Below, in pieces: positions 33,478-46,212 of a stretch of DNA of 64,000 nucleotides. The notes under the pieces are model-generated. The model saw nothing but the letters and a program-made list of their open reading frames with translations, was not told the origin of the DNA and made no database searches. The stretch's first letter is position 1, and each line of letters begins with the position of its first letter. The stretch comes from Archegozetes longisetosus (lineage: Eukaryota > Arthropoda > Arachnida > Sarcoptiformes > Trhypochthoniidae). The position numbers and the translations under genes are program-made. The DNA is taken from positions 3,906,001 to 3,970,000 of the forward strand of contig JAEMBT020000001.1 of assembly GCA_018873245.2 (NCBI GenBank). Direction: 5' to 3'.

Positions 33478-36400
33478 ATGGGTAAACGTCGAGTTCGAGT
33501 GAATCCAATGAATAAAATTCAATTATCAATACTTAATAGTGGTTTAATCCCAATAGAATATGACGCGAAAAAGGCTTCAAAATTGGTGCCTAAAAAGCCA
33601 ATGGATTTCTCTAAATTCTCTAATCATATCCAACTCATTAGAAAATATGAAGTTTTGCTTAGGATTGAATTTCAAGTAAGTCTCTATAGTATACATTCTA
33701 TACTTATCTCTCATTCATCTCTTCTACGCTTATTCTTTATTACTATTAGTCTTAAACTTTATTTTTTACTAAATTGATATCTGTTTCTCGCAATTATTAC
33801 TTTCGTTTTAAAACTTTTATTAGTTCTCATTTTTACTAAGCTTGCTTTTCATTTGTTTTTTTCATGTTGTCAAAATTTTTATTGTCTTTTGTCAAGTCGT
33901 AAAGTTTTCAATGTACTATTGAGCATAAGATGATTGCTTTTAACTCAATCTAAATTCCAAACTTTATATCCATTTTATTACCCAATAAATCCTTAGATCT
34001 TTCAGTGTTTGAATCAAAAATTTGAGAAAATTAGCCCAAAATTGGATTAACCAAAGTGACCAATCCTTAAATATTAAAATGATAAATTGTTACTAATTGT
34101 CCCAATTCTTAAATAATAAGTCGAAGAATCAGAATGACATGATTGATACTTTTATTAGATGTTTACTCATTTACTAACTCGAAATATTGCGATGTCTTCT
34201 AAATTGCTTTTTAGAGAGAAATTGCTTGTGACAAAGTGTAAGATTTATCTCTATAGAAGTGTTCTGACTATTTAAAAGTCATAAATAAGTATTAATAAGA
34301 CTCGATTTGTTTTAGATGTATTGAACTGATATTGATATGTATAAAAAGGGGAGAATAGTTTATAAAAAATTGAATTGATTTATATAAAAGGCTGCATCGA
34401 AAGCAGAAACTCATACGAAACATGGAACAAGACATGCTTTGAAGTCGGAAAATGAACATAAGAATACATATCCAAAGAAAAGTTTGCCATGTAAGTTAAT
34501 TACTATATTTATTTGATGACACATCAAACTCAATTTGAAACTGTTTAAAACTGTTTAAAACTCCTTTTAAAACTGTTTCTAATCTTATTTTAAAACTTCA
34601 AAACTAACTAATCAACAAATTATAGATTATAAACAAGTCTAGTTATTTTCCTCTACTATCAAAGCTATGTTTAGCGCTTTGGTTCTTAAATTTAAAAATA
34701 GTATTCATAAATATTTTACATCAATTTAATTTCTCATAAGCTCAATTTTCAGCCAGATCAGTCATTCGTAACTTAAACTTAATTTCAATTATAGATGACT
34801 ACAATCGAGTCGTATTATCACATCTTCCTGGAGAAGCTGATTCCGATTATGTCAACGCATCCTATGTTGATGTGAGTGAGCTTTACGTAAAACTCCATAC
34901 TATTGTATAGTTGAAAACTTAATAGTCCGCGATGGCAACAGGAATAAGTAGTTCTTAAGTTAACTATCTGTGATGCGCATCAATTTTTTGCTGAATTTGA
35001 TTTCAAATTTGCTTTGATTACTATATTGAATATTCTACAAGTTTGTTAATATCTGAAGATATTACGATCTGATGGAAGGCATGCCATCAGACGCATCACC
35101 TCTGGTTGCTATTAACGGTTATTAAGTAACTGAGTGTATTATCTTATGCCAAAGTAATTGTAAGTTTTTTCTCTACATAAAAAATAAAAATAATTTAGAG
35201 TATACTTAAGCCAAATGCATATATCGCTGCACAAGGACCTAATGAATACACTATATCCGACTTTTGGCGTATGATTTGGGAACAGAGATCTTTCGTAATA
35301 GTCATGCTGACAAAGGTATTTGACTTTATTAGAGTTATGTGCTGTCAGTATTGGCCTATGGTTGAGAACAAGCCAGAAATGTACGGACAGATTGAAGTTA
35401 CTCTTCTAAGTGAAGAACCTTTGGCTGACTTTGTCATCAGAACTTTCAGAGTTAGGAAACCTGATGAAATTGTGAGTTTTCTGAACTTTTTTGAACTTTT
35501 GTGAACTTCTGTAAACTTCTGTAAATTTTTTAGACTTCCTTAAATTTATCTAAATTTGTGTAGATTAGTCTAAACTGCTATTTTTGCAATTATCTGATAC
35601 ATATCTGAAAATATACTTAATACATAGCTGACTAAAAGAGCAGAAAAACAGAGACAAATAGAAGAGAGAAAATTGAGACGAGAGAGTAGTGTGAAGCTGT
35701 CATCATCGAGGATTTCATCAATAGATAATTTGGAGAATGGCACTTTCTATAGTGACGCTAATCTGTCCAGAACTGAAACCTATCAAACTTATCAGACTTA
35801 CCAAACATCTAAAGATGACTTTCTTTCTACTCAAAATGATATTCCAGAAGAAGACCAACAATTAGATCAAGATGATGATGATGATGATGACGAAAGAATT
35901 ATATACCAATTACATTATCATAATTGGTCATCACATACTTGTCCATTCCCTAATTCTTTACTACAATTTCGTCGTCGAGTTAGGATTTATATGAATGAAC
36001 TTCTTATTAATAAAATTGATAAAGTTGGGCCAACTATTGTTCATTGCAGGTAAGAATCTATTAGGTTTTTCATTTATGTCCTTCATTGTTCCGTTTCAAA
36101 CATTCTTCAGCCTAAACTTGCAGAGAAAGCATCGATGAGCTAAATATAAGTCGATTTTACGTCAAAATATTTTACGATTATTTATAAGTTTATTCCGAGA
36201 TTAGACTATTTTATAATCTTGACTTTAGCGTCAATCAAAAGTTCGATCATAAGTGACTGAATGACTATAAAATTTATTTCAAGAAATGACTACTAGACTA
36301 AGTGGATTTGCTTTTTAAAGTCTGTCTATATATATATTGCACGCGATTGACCGAACTTGACATCAAAAAACTTGGCGAGGCTATAGATTATGTATTTATT

Positions 36401-39400
36401 GTAATTTCTAAATGTCAGCTAAGAGTAATCTTCCGATAATCTTTTAATAGTCTACAGAGAAGTAGTAGTGTCGCTTACTGTCATATGAAAAAAGTCCAAA
36501 ACAGTGTCTGAAGTTGAATTAATTGATTAAAATTGAATAGTAAATAATTGTGAATAATAGTGATGAAAACTATAAAGCAGTTATATTATCTCAATAGTGA
36601 TGGTTGTGGGAGAACAGGTGCATATCTTTGCATTGACGCCAATTTGGAGTTGGCAGATGAGGATGGAGTGTACGATGTATTTGGGTATACGAAACGTATG
36701 AAACATTCGCGTAAAGGACTTATAGAAAATGTGGTAAGTCGTGCCAATTAGTGTAATGAAGCGGTTCTATAACACGATAACATTGCGTCGCGCCTATTCA
36801 TTATAAATCTATTGAATTGACAACTTTACTGCCTTTACTTTTTATCTCAATCATACAACTCTATGCTTTAATTAGTAATTGAGCCCAACTTTGTAGCTAT
36901 TCATTCAGTCCTTTCTAAACATAACTCTCTTGCATTGAATATTGAGCCCAAATCTGATGTGTTTCACAGTTACAATAATTGTTTCAATTGTTTACTCTGT
37001 TACGAAATTATAATTTAAGTATAGATTCATCTTATATGCAATGAATAGATGAGTATTTAATAGAAGAATATGCCCTCTAAATGTCCAATGCTTTAAAATA
37101 GATTCAGTTTGAAGTCTTTATAGACTACTGTCTTGTCTTCTGAGCCTAACATCAACTTTAATAATGAATGAAAATTTGAAATTTTAGTTTTGCCTCTCAA
37201 ATGATTAATAATTTTTGAAGTTTAGTTTTAGCTTAGCGTCAGTACAATTTGATAAGACATAAAACGCGACTATGATTTATGTGACATTTTTATTAATAAA
37301 CTTCAGACGAATTCTTTTACTGTATAGAAAATCATTTTCAGTATACATTAAGTGAACGATAAATAATATTTATAACTTAATCAGCATTTATATTGAATGT
37401 ATGTATCAAAAACATTGTACAGTAATACCTCAATATAGTGAACTTGTTTGCAGTGAATGTCAGGTGTCTGTTCCAACGATTCATTATATCGAGATATTAC
37501 TGTATTCATAGTGAGCTCTAATGCAATCTTACGATAAAACTAATATTATGCTAATATAAGTTTGACTTTTTCAATTTTAATGGTATTAAAATAATCAAAT
37601 ACCAGATTATGTGTCCGCAAGTCTGTCAAATGCAATCTATCAAACGTTTTGCTCAATTATTATAAGCTATGATATACTGCAGAACTGTTCGCTAAATGAA
37701 AGATCAATATTTTATAGTATGAGCTGAGATAGATTATAGCATTACTGGTATTTTCTCAATCTGATAACTGCATAAAATGTGTATTAATTCAATGTTAGGA
37801 TCAATATAAGTTTATTTATGAGGCACTAGAAGAAGCTTACTTTTGTGGCAAGACTTGGTTTCCAGTATCAGAACTTTCTCAACAAATGAAGTTTAAATCT
37901 GCCAAAAGTACGATCACTCGTCAAAATGAATACCAACGTGAATATCAGGTATTGTTTTCTGAATCAAGCTAACTACTTAATCATTTCCAAGCTCTGTTAG
38001 TTGTTTAACTAAATACTGAATTTCGCGCAGACCTAACATAGTCTTTGGTAAGTGAGCACATGTTTTAATGACTAGATTGAAGGAAATGTCTTTAGAATTA
38101 ACTCATTTTCAAATTTATTTCAATCATTTAGTTTAACTAGTACTCAATGCTTATAATTGAATTCATATGTTTGAATGTCTCACAGAAGTCCAGATTCTAA
38201 TAGTGATTGATAGAAAATTAAGTGTATTTTATTCGTTCAATGCATCGAGAAATATATTTTTTCATTCTATCATTCTTATCGTCGAGCCAGTACCATAAAG
38301 TTCTATCTGCAACATTATTTCAATTAGAGGTAGTACTTAATAGCACTGACCCTAAAATATACAGGATTATGTTGAGGTTAGGTTAAGGCTAAGACAAAGG
38401 TTACGTTATGTCCGCACGATATTCAGTGATCCGGGTTAAACGACTAATAAAGCAATTCTGAATTGAATTAGAAAATTACAAAAATGACAATAAGACCAAC
38501 TATTGGTGATTGCGCTGGAGGTCATCGCGTTGAGAACAGAGATAAGAATAGAGATGTTTCAATAGTACCGCGTAAGTCTAATTTTATGCGCACAATTTAT
38601 ATGCATGTCTCACACCAACAAAGATTTCTTGTGAAACACTTTAGAAATATGAAACTATTTTATCTTTTTCTTATGTAAGAATAAAATTGTTTTTCTCTTT
38701 TAACTTTGTCCGTGTCTGATGCATGTCTCTTACGGTTACAAAAATTATTTTCGCATACAAAGTAAAATCTGTCTAACTTTATAGACTTAAGTGGTTTTTA
38801 AGATGCAATATTAAAACCCGTAAAAAACATAGCTTAGTTGTTATTGAATTTCAAAAACCGTTTGTAAACATGTTCAAGTTAGGCTTTATTGTAAATAAAT
38901 CCTATTGTTTGTAAAGCTATTACACTCAGCTTAAAATCGGAGACTCAAATTTTTCTTAAGTGAACCACGATAATTGTATAATTTTTAGTCACAGTTTTCT
39001 CTTACAAGTTAGAATAATGGACTTTAAGTAAAACATAAGAATTCAGAACATCTCAGATCTAAGTATTTCGTAATAAAAGTGGTATTAGACAAGTATGTGG
39101 TTACTATTCAACATCCCCACTATTACTATCGCGCTGCGAGCCATTACTCGTGATAACCTAACTAGCTAACTTAATTGTTGTAATGGGGGTTATTTCAATT
39201 ATTTAATAGGTTAAGTAACAGGATAGAGCGCTTAGCTCGCTAAGAAAATAAGGAGTTCTGTATGGCAATCACACACTTCTCAAATACTGACTACAATTCA
39301 AGATAAATTAAGCATTGAATGCGAAACGCTGAATCCGAAACACCAGAATTCACTGTTGAGCAAGGTTATAGAATAATGGTAGCAGTCTTTAAAATCTCTA

Positions 39401-41496
39401 TAAATGTGTATTTCGATAGACTTTGGAAATCTATATAACTATTTTGAGCTTTTTATTAGTTATCAGCTCTTGTCAAAGACAAGGGCCATGAGTGCAGTAA
39501 ATAAGTAATAAAAAATTTGAGCAATTTTATTGCTACCATCATTTTAAAACCTTATCCATTGTTGCGAATCAAGTGTATCCTCAATTTCATTACGGGTTAT
39601 AAACCTATTTTTAAATGAGTCTGATTCTCAACAATATGTGTTCTTAGATTAAACTGACTTAAGTTTAACAATTAGATAAGATGCGAATACAGTAGTACCT
39701 CTATATAATGAACCTCTTCATAGCAAAACCTCGTTATAGTCAATGTGAATTATTGGTTCACTATATCGAGGTATTACTGTATTGCGTGACATAATTGGTC
39801 CTTAATTTTCAGTCTATTGACATAAGAAATTGTATGAAATGCTAATTGTTGTTGTTTGACGTATATTGTAATTATATAATAATTAATAGAGTGTTAATTA
39901 TAAATTAAAATTGATTATTGCACATCGTAGCCGACAACTTCCGGCCATATCTCTCATCATTCCAGAGCAATGATAGCACAGACTATATAAATGCAGTGTT
40001 TGTTGATGTAAGCACATTTTTCAATTATTTTTAGTAGTTTTACATTACTTTCATACTATATCGTTAATGTTTCATAGATAGTTAACTACTTTGTCCACTC
40101 ACGCCATTCAACCCTTTACGTCAAACTAACATTTCATTTACGATAACTATCCTTTCACTTAAGACAGTCGTACCATAACCACTCATGACAAAGAGACCTA
40201 CTTATCATATTGTCATTGTAGGGATACACCAGATCTAAGGAGTACATAATAACTGAGTGGCCGATGAAAAAAACCATTTCTGATGTCTGGTCTCTTATTT
40301 ACGACCACGAATGCAATTCTGTCATTGTTTTGGGAAATCCACCGCCAAGTAGTGTAAATAAACTTTTCATAATTAAGGATAATTATCTGAACAAGCATTC
40401 CAACAATTATCCGAACAATTTAGAAGTTATAGGTTGTGACTAACGCTTCAATCCATAGATTTAATCAGAAAAGTTCAAAACCACATATATAATCAAATAA
40501 ATGCTTACAAAATAAACGTTTTCACAGTCAGACTAGCAATCAATTTGATAGCTATTTATAGTTGACGTTTACCATGACTGGTATAATAAATCTACTCGTG
40601 TTTGTATTAATGTGATAAATAACATAAAAAGCTACTGACATACTAATTCTTAGCTCTACAAACCCAGACTCATATATTCTTCTTCAATATAACTTGTCTT
40701 TCAGAAACAATTGGTAAAACTCGAGAAGTGTTTAGTGAAATTTAGAGCTAAAATACTAAAAATAATAAAAATAATTATGTGGATTTGCGTTTGTAGACAT
40801 ATCCATCATTTTGGCCAAATGAAAAGTTAAGAAACAAAAATTTGGACCAGTTTTCACCGTTGAAATGATGTCTCACAACCATTATCCAAACATAAAGTCG
40901 TGGATATTTCGCATTAATAAAAAAGTTGTGTCACTGACAGAACTGATGGCTGGCGTTAAAGCAGAGCCAAAAACAACACAACTTTTTCAAATAACTTGTT
41001 GGCCACAAGAACATAAAGTCCCCACCAGTACTAACGCCTTAGTAGAACTCATGAATATGGTTGAGAGGTGGAGACAAAGAAGTAACTATGGACCTGTTGT
41101 TGTTATCTCATAGTAAGCATTGATTTTAGTACTCATTTTAAGCTTAGTTTGGGAATCACAACTCATGTACTTTGAGATCAGAGCTAATAATACTTTGAAA
41201 TGAAAACTAATCATTATGAAAATCTATTTAAGTAATGGTAAATCTCGGGCTGGAGTATATTGTGCTGCTAATGTAGCAATGGAGCAAGTAGTACAGCATC
41301 GAGAAGTTGATGTTTTCAATGCTGTCAGAACTGTAAGAAGACATAGACCACAATTAGTGGAAAATATGGTAGTATTTAATGTATTATTTCTTTACCATTT
41401 TATTCATTTTGTTTGGACTCTTTGCAGACTGAGTATAAATACTGTTATGATCTACTTCTACATTATGTCATTCATTATCTGAATAAATTTGACTAA
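33478..41496 (+). CDS. Ptp99A/PTPRG-like tandem-PTP protein, both domains probably inactive, no ectodomain seen
   Basis: Exons 33478-33675, 34391-34490, 34795-34871, 35199-35471, 35628-36049, 36598-36733, 37799-37948, 38472-38571, 39931-40007, 40222-40353, 40797-41112, 41233-41368, 41428-41496; about 728 residues. D1 (exons 1-7) keeps the substrate-loop region HKNTY, PNAYIAAQGP, DFWRMIWEQ and the P-loop HCSDGCGRTG (Cys and Arg present), but the WPD loop reads NWSSHTCPFP, so the catalytic Asp is lost. About 90 low-complexity residues, with SYQTYQTYQT-like and poly-Asp runs, are inserted just before it. D2 (exons 8-13) keeps YPSFWPNEK, HNHYPNIKSW and WPQEHKVPTSTNA of Ptp99A type, but its P-loop is ISYNGKSRAG: the Cys is Ser. 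In exon 11 the frame shifts by one base between FWPNEK and FGPVFTVEMM. No signal peptide, FN3 or membrane helix precedes the first exon. Confidence 0.85.
35064..35096 (+). other. Small perfect hairpin in PTP intron
   Basis: TCTGATGG and CCATCAGA form an 8-bp stem around an 8-base loop, in an intron of the PTP gene. It may be chance; no snoRNA C and D boxes are convincing. Confidence 0.3.
37420..37502. mobile_element. 83-bp MITE, Tc1/pogo type
   Basis: The ends CAGTAATACCTCAATATAGTG and (reverse complement) CAGTAATATCTCGATATAAT are flanked by TA on both sides. It is in the PTP intron between exons 6 and 7 and closely related to the copy at 39690-39779. Confidence 0.75.
39690..39779. mobile_element. 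90-bp MITE, Tc1/pogo type
   Basis: The ends CAGTAGTACCTCTATATAATG and (reverse complement) CAGTAATACCTCGATATAGTG are flanked by TA. It is in the PTP intron between exons 8 and 9. Same family as 37420-37502, with an internal difference. Confidence 0.8.
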
Positions 41497-43369
41497 ACTA
41501 TTATAACCCGACTGTATTTAAAAGTTTATAATAAGAACTTTTGATAACTTTGAAAATTGTATATATTTGTCTTGTAAGTGTTGAGCTCAAGTTTATTGGT
41601 TGTAGTATTGAACAAATTTTTGCGTCGACTCATTAAAATCCACTCGTTTTCAGATTATTTAACTTCAACTCAATTAATAATATAGCATAAGATAAAAACT
41701 TACTGTTAATCATTCAGATCGATATTTTGTAATATAAATATTCTGATTTTGAATCATTAAAATGATTACTAAATTTTGTTGTTTTATACGTAATCAATTT
41801 GTTTGAGCTTTAGATCCACTCAGATCAGTGTCTAATAAGATTTTTATTCTTAAGTCTATTGAGTATTTTTGCGACCTTCAAATTTCAATTACCGATAGAT
41901 TTTCTATTTCTAAACAATTTCAATCAATGTTTACGTAAACGCCCGAGTGATTAAAGTTTCAAAAATTCAATTACTTTAATGTTAAAAAGCGTATTATAAA
42001 GAGAGCGAAAAACTTATTGTGAAAAACATTGTTAGAAACAGTACTTGAAGTAAGGCTAGTTTTATATAAATTTGATTGTTTGCAAAAGGAAAATAAAATT
42101 GACAACAATTGTGTCAGTCAATTAATGATTTAGTACGAAATTGGGTTGACGCGTACAGCAATTACTAATATTTGTATATATCTCGCAGAGGTATATCATG
42201 TACTTTAAGTGTTTGCTAGCATTATTTTAACTTTATTTATACTCTTATGCAACTAACTTTTGTTTATTACTTCTGAAATGCAACTAAAACGCAAATTGAC
42301 TCCAATATTTATGTTAATAAATGCAATGTCATCAAATTAAGCAGTTGATCAATTTTTATTCACAATGTGAGACATACTTGAAGTGCTTGAAACTGTTTAT
42401 TCATATGATTAACTATTATACTAACACGATTGCAACGACAAATTTGAATAAAAACTTTGCAAAATAAAATAAAACTAAATATTGAAATAGTTATTTAGTG
42501 AATTGCTGCTAGTCTAAGATATATTCTAACAATTGTTAGAAGTACTTCTCATATTTGGTTAGATTAATCAAATCGAGACATATGATATCTGTCTACGTAA
42601 AAGGTAAGCTAAAAACCATAGTTGAATCTTTTGTTCAATAATTAATACCTTACTTAACATGTTTTGTAAGCGTTGTATTTGTAAAGAATTAACGTTCACT
42701 CGTTCGATGCGTGGTTTGCTCAATGTTTGCTACAACTTAATTGACATTATTTTTTATTTTTATTACACTATAAGTTAATAACAACTCATAGAATTCTTAC
42801 CTATTAATAACTAACTATAAGTTATAAGAAAGTTGTCTGTCCTTCAATAGAGTGAATAGAGCAACAAAAATGTATTCAATTTATTTGAGTCATTTAATTA
42901 TATAAGTTGTAGATATTTATTTAGTCCTTAAAACTTTGAAGTGTTCATTTAGGAGTTTTAGGAACATAATGAAAGCCACGTGTAATTTCCAATTCATAGA
43001 TATTATCCTTTAATGAATCCTAAGTTCTATAAGAATTAAAGACTTGTTCAATGTACTGAAACTGTTCAAATTTATCATTCATTATAAAAACATTTGTTCC
43101 ACGCTTTTACAATAGCAATAAGTCAGTATAAACTGTCTATTATGAAAAATAGATATCAAGATCATAGTGTCCTTATATAATAAAGATATTCTCATAAAAC
43201 ATAGTATCGATTTGTTTAATGGAATAAACTAATCAGTATTAAAGTCATTTTTGTTGTTAGATTATAAGCCAATTCATGGCAAGTTAATGAAGTTCTAACA
43301 AAACAACTTTAAGGATATTGCTAGACCGTCAAAGGACTTATTATTCTTAAGAATTGTTGTTGAAAAAAG
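41497..43369. other. Intergenic, no gene seen
   Basis: 1.9 kb of AT-rich DNA between the PTP gene and the ionotropic receptor. A signal-peptide exon for the receptor could be hidden here, but I could not define one. Confidence 0.45.
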
Positions 43370-45919
43370 ATGTGTTGTGTTAGAATCGCTGCCATTAATG
43401 TAAGTAAAACATGCCTAACAAATAACTAAACTTGATTAGAAGTTTTGTTTGCATCCAATTAGTGGCCGCCCAAAATGATTCTTAGAGATACTCATCTTAG
43501 CAATCACTATCAACTTGAGGGAATTTGGGGCCTAATTACTGACATCATCTTCAATTCACTCAATATTAGGTGCTCTTAAGACTTTCTAGTTTAGAAATAG
43601 AATCCTCAAACTTTTTGAAACTAACTCATCTATTATTAATAGCTATACTATTGTTGTGCCAAATGATGGCAAGACGTGGGGACATCTCAACGAGAGTACG
43701 GGATATTATGACGGACTAATTGGATTACTACAGACTAATGTAAATTAGCTTTCTTAACATAACTTTCAGTTTGATAGAATGGACCACTGCTACAAATGAC
43801 GAGAAAAAATTCACCCGCTGTAACTATGCTGAAACTTGACTCAATTTCAATTTGAAGTTTCATTTTGAAGACCTATCTTAGCGAATTAGGCTTACATGGC
43901 AAATAAAATAATTTCTAATTCTTAGATTTAAGAACTTTCTTATTCATGAGCATTGATCTCTTTATACTAAATTTCAGAGTATTGGGTAAGAGGACGAAAT
44001 TCTGTTAAGTAACTCAGAGTTTTCAGATATTTTAAAGCGAGAGGAAAACCCAATAAAGAGTAATTTTTATTCACTCAATAAATTAAAATTTTCTGTTACG
44101 AGTTTTTTCTGTCTTGTAAAAAATAACACATTCAGTTCTTAGAAATCTTATTCCAAGGCTGAGGTGAGGACTGTTAAGATAGGTCTTAAAAATCTTTCTT
44201 CATTTTTTCGTCATTTGAAACAATGGTATCAGCGGTGAAGCTGAGTGGCACAAGCCCACCCAACTCAAACTAAAAGCTAAGCACGATTTAATCCAAACAG
44301 AGTTCATATAAAAAACGAATAGTCTTTTCATAGAAATAAAGTTAGCGTTTGTTTCAATAGATTTTTGATATAACCCTATTATTTGATATACGATTTGAAG
44401 ATTTTTATATAATTTTGCTAATTTTTCTAATTCACCTACAAAAGCTTGATGATTTGAAGATATTTGAGGACCACAGTCCCTTAAGAACTCCATTGTTTAT
44501 GATCCAGATATTGAATTTTCAAAGTCATCTTGCTTAAAATAGAAAAATCTATCTACCTACTTTGTGCACACCCACTCGAAAATTCCTGGCTTCACCACTG
44601 AATCATATAAGTTTATTATTTAATTAGATTCCATTCAGTAGTCGATGGAATGATCCAACAGATAATACTTTTTAACTTATAGAAAGCCGACATAATTCCA
44701 GTAACAACAGAAAACTTGAAAAGACGTGAAACTATTGATTACACGGCACCACTGGAAGTAACTCAGACTTCAATTTTGACATCAGTTCTGTTGAGCTCTA
44801 ACGTTAAAATTGATGTGATCCAGCATTTCGTTGATATAGATCTTACCACATGGTTATTGCTATTCATATGTGCTCTTGTGACAAGTTCTTTAATTTACAA
44901 ACATTATAAGTCTAATCAATTAATGAACATTTCAAACTATATTTGGATTTCGTGGAAAGTTATGACTTTGCAAAAATTTGAATATAAAACACTTAGGGCA
45001 TACAGATCAAGAATTACTTTGTCTCTAACTTATATTGGCATCTGTTTTATTATCTATTACTTTTATGCTACTATTCGGTCTAATGTTTTACTGAAAAATA
45101 CATCAGAAACTATTGATAGCTTGGAGGATTTGATTGACAACCAGAATATGAGACCTGCTTTTTTCGAAGGCACCGCACATGAAGCCTGGTTTATAAATAA
45201 TAAGAATTACATAAATAAACGCATATTAAGCAAATCTATACATTTTAAAGGACATCAAATGTTTTCTGATAACATTTTTCTGCCGCTCATCCAAAATAAG
45301 ATTGTTGTAATTGCTGGAACTGAGAATTTAGAGTCGATTTCTGTAAAGGCGTGCGATAGATACCAATCGAGTAGGTTTTATGTAGCCAGCAAAACATTCA
45401 ATGATAATAGAAATGGTTTTGCACTCAGAAAAAATATTGATTCCAAATTTAGGCGTAAGTTTCTCAAAAAGTAAGTCATAAATGAGTTGTTTATTGTCTT
45501 GTATATTCGTTTTGTTCAATTTAATTAGCACAATGTCATAAAGAACTTAATACCGTAAGATCTAATGATCATAAGCTATGACTGACGATGTTGTATAATA
45601 TATTATCAGTCATTAAGTTATTAAGTTTATTATTTTTAATGTCAGAGTTAAGGACGTATCAGCGTCTGGTATATTCGAATTCATTAACAGAAAGGAAATT
45701 GTTCGCTTTGCTGGACAGTACAAAAATATGCAGTGTCTTATCAATGCAAATATTAGAGATCTCAACGAAGATCCTCATCAACCAATCGATATTAAAAGCC
45801 TTCTAAGTTTGTTTATAACTTTTTCTCTTTTACTTCTCATCTCTTTTCTAACTTTGACCTTTGAAATATTTTACCATAAAATTAGAGCTAAAAAATCATT
45901 GCTATTGTTCATCGCTTAA
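43370..45919 (+). CDS. Ionotropic receptor (divergent iGluR family), short form
   Basis: Ligand-gated ion channel subunit of the ionotropic glutamate receptor/IR group, probably chemosensory. Exons 43370-43399, 43463-43569, 43643-43739, 44683-45454 and 45648-45919; phases agree throughout; 425 residues. S1 begins VRIAAINWPPK, followed by QLEGIWGLITDIIF, GYYDGLIGLL, KADIIPVTTENLKRRETIDY and TAPLEV, the usual S1 sequence with the Arg that binds amino-acid ligands in many members. Then M1 (near TTWLLLFICALV), a short pore region, M3 (near YYFYATIRSN), S2, and M4 (SLLSLFITFSLLLLISFL). There is no amino-terminal domain, as in most divergent IRs. No signal peptide is encoded from the first visible ATG, so an upstream exon may be missing. 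The SYTANLAAF motif of synaptic iGluRs is absent. Confidence 0.87.
44230..44600. mobile_element. 371-bp non-autonomous hAT-like element in IR intron
   Basis: The left end CAGCGGTGAAGCTGAG and right end (reverse complement) CAGTGGTGAAGCCAGG share the CAG(C/T)GG...GC ends common in hAT elements. The flanking 8-mers AATGGTAT and AATCATAT match at 6 of 8 positions, as an aged hAT target duplication would. It sits in IR intron 3, the longest of that gene. A - strand ORF within it is not a host gene. Confidence 0.6.
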
Positions 45920-46212
45920 AAACTTCTGGGAAACACTTTTTTTATAAATTCTATATGAAATCTGATGTGATCTTAGCTGAAATAATTAACGCTTAAATTT
46001 TTGATCTGACTATTTTTGTATTAGTCGTAAAATTTCCTAATAAAATGTCAATTTCAATATGAATTGAATAACAAATCAGTAAATAAGTAGCTAAAAAATG
46101 AACTTTAATAAACTTTTCGACATAATTAATGCTTTTTAAATAAGATGAGAATATATTTAAATTGCCTAATAGTAAATGACTAATGATTGCGGATAAATCA
46201 ATTGTTTGCGCA

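Noticed and set aside
35064-35096. Intronic hairpin as a snoRNA or miRNA
   Set aside because: The stem is only 8 bp and box motifs are lacking.
44200-44493. 97-codon ORF on - inside the ionotropic receptor gene
   Set aside because: It lies within a hAT-like non-autonomous element and shows no transposase catalytic motif.
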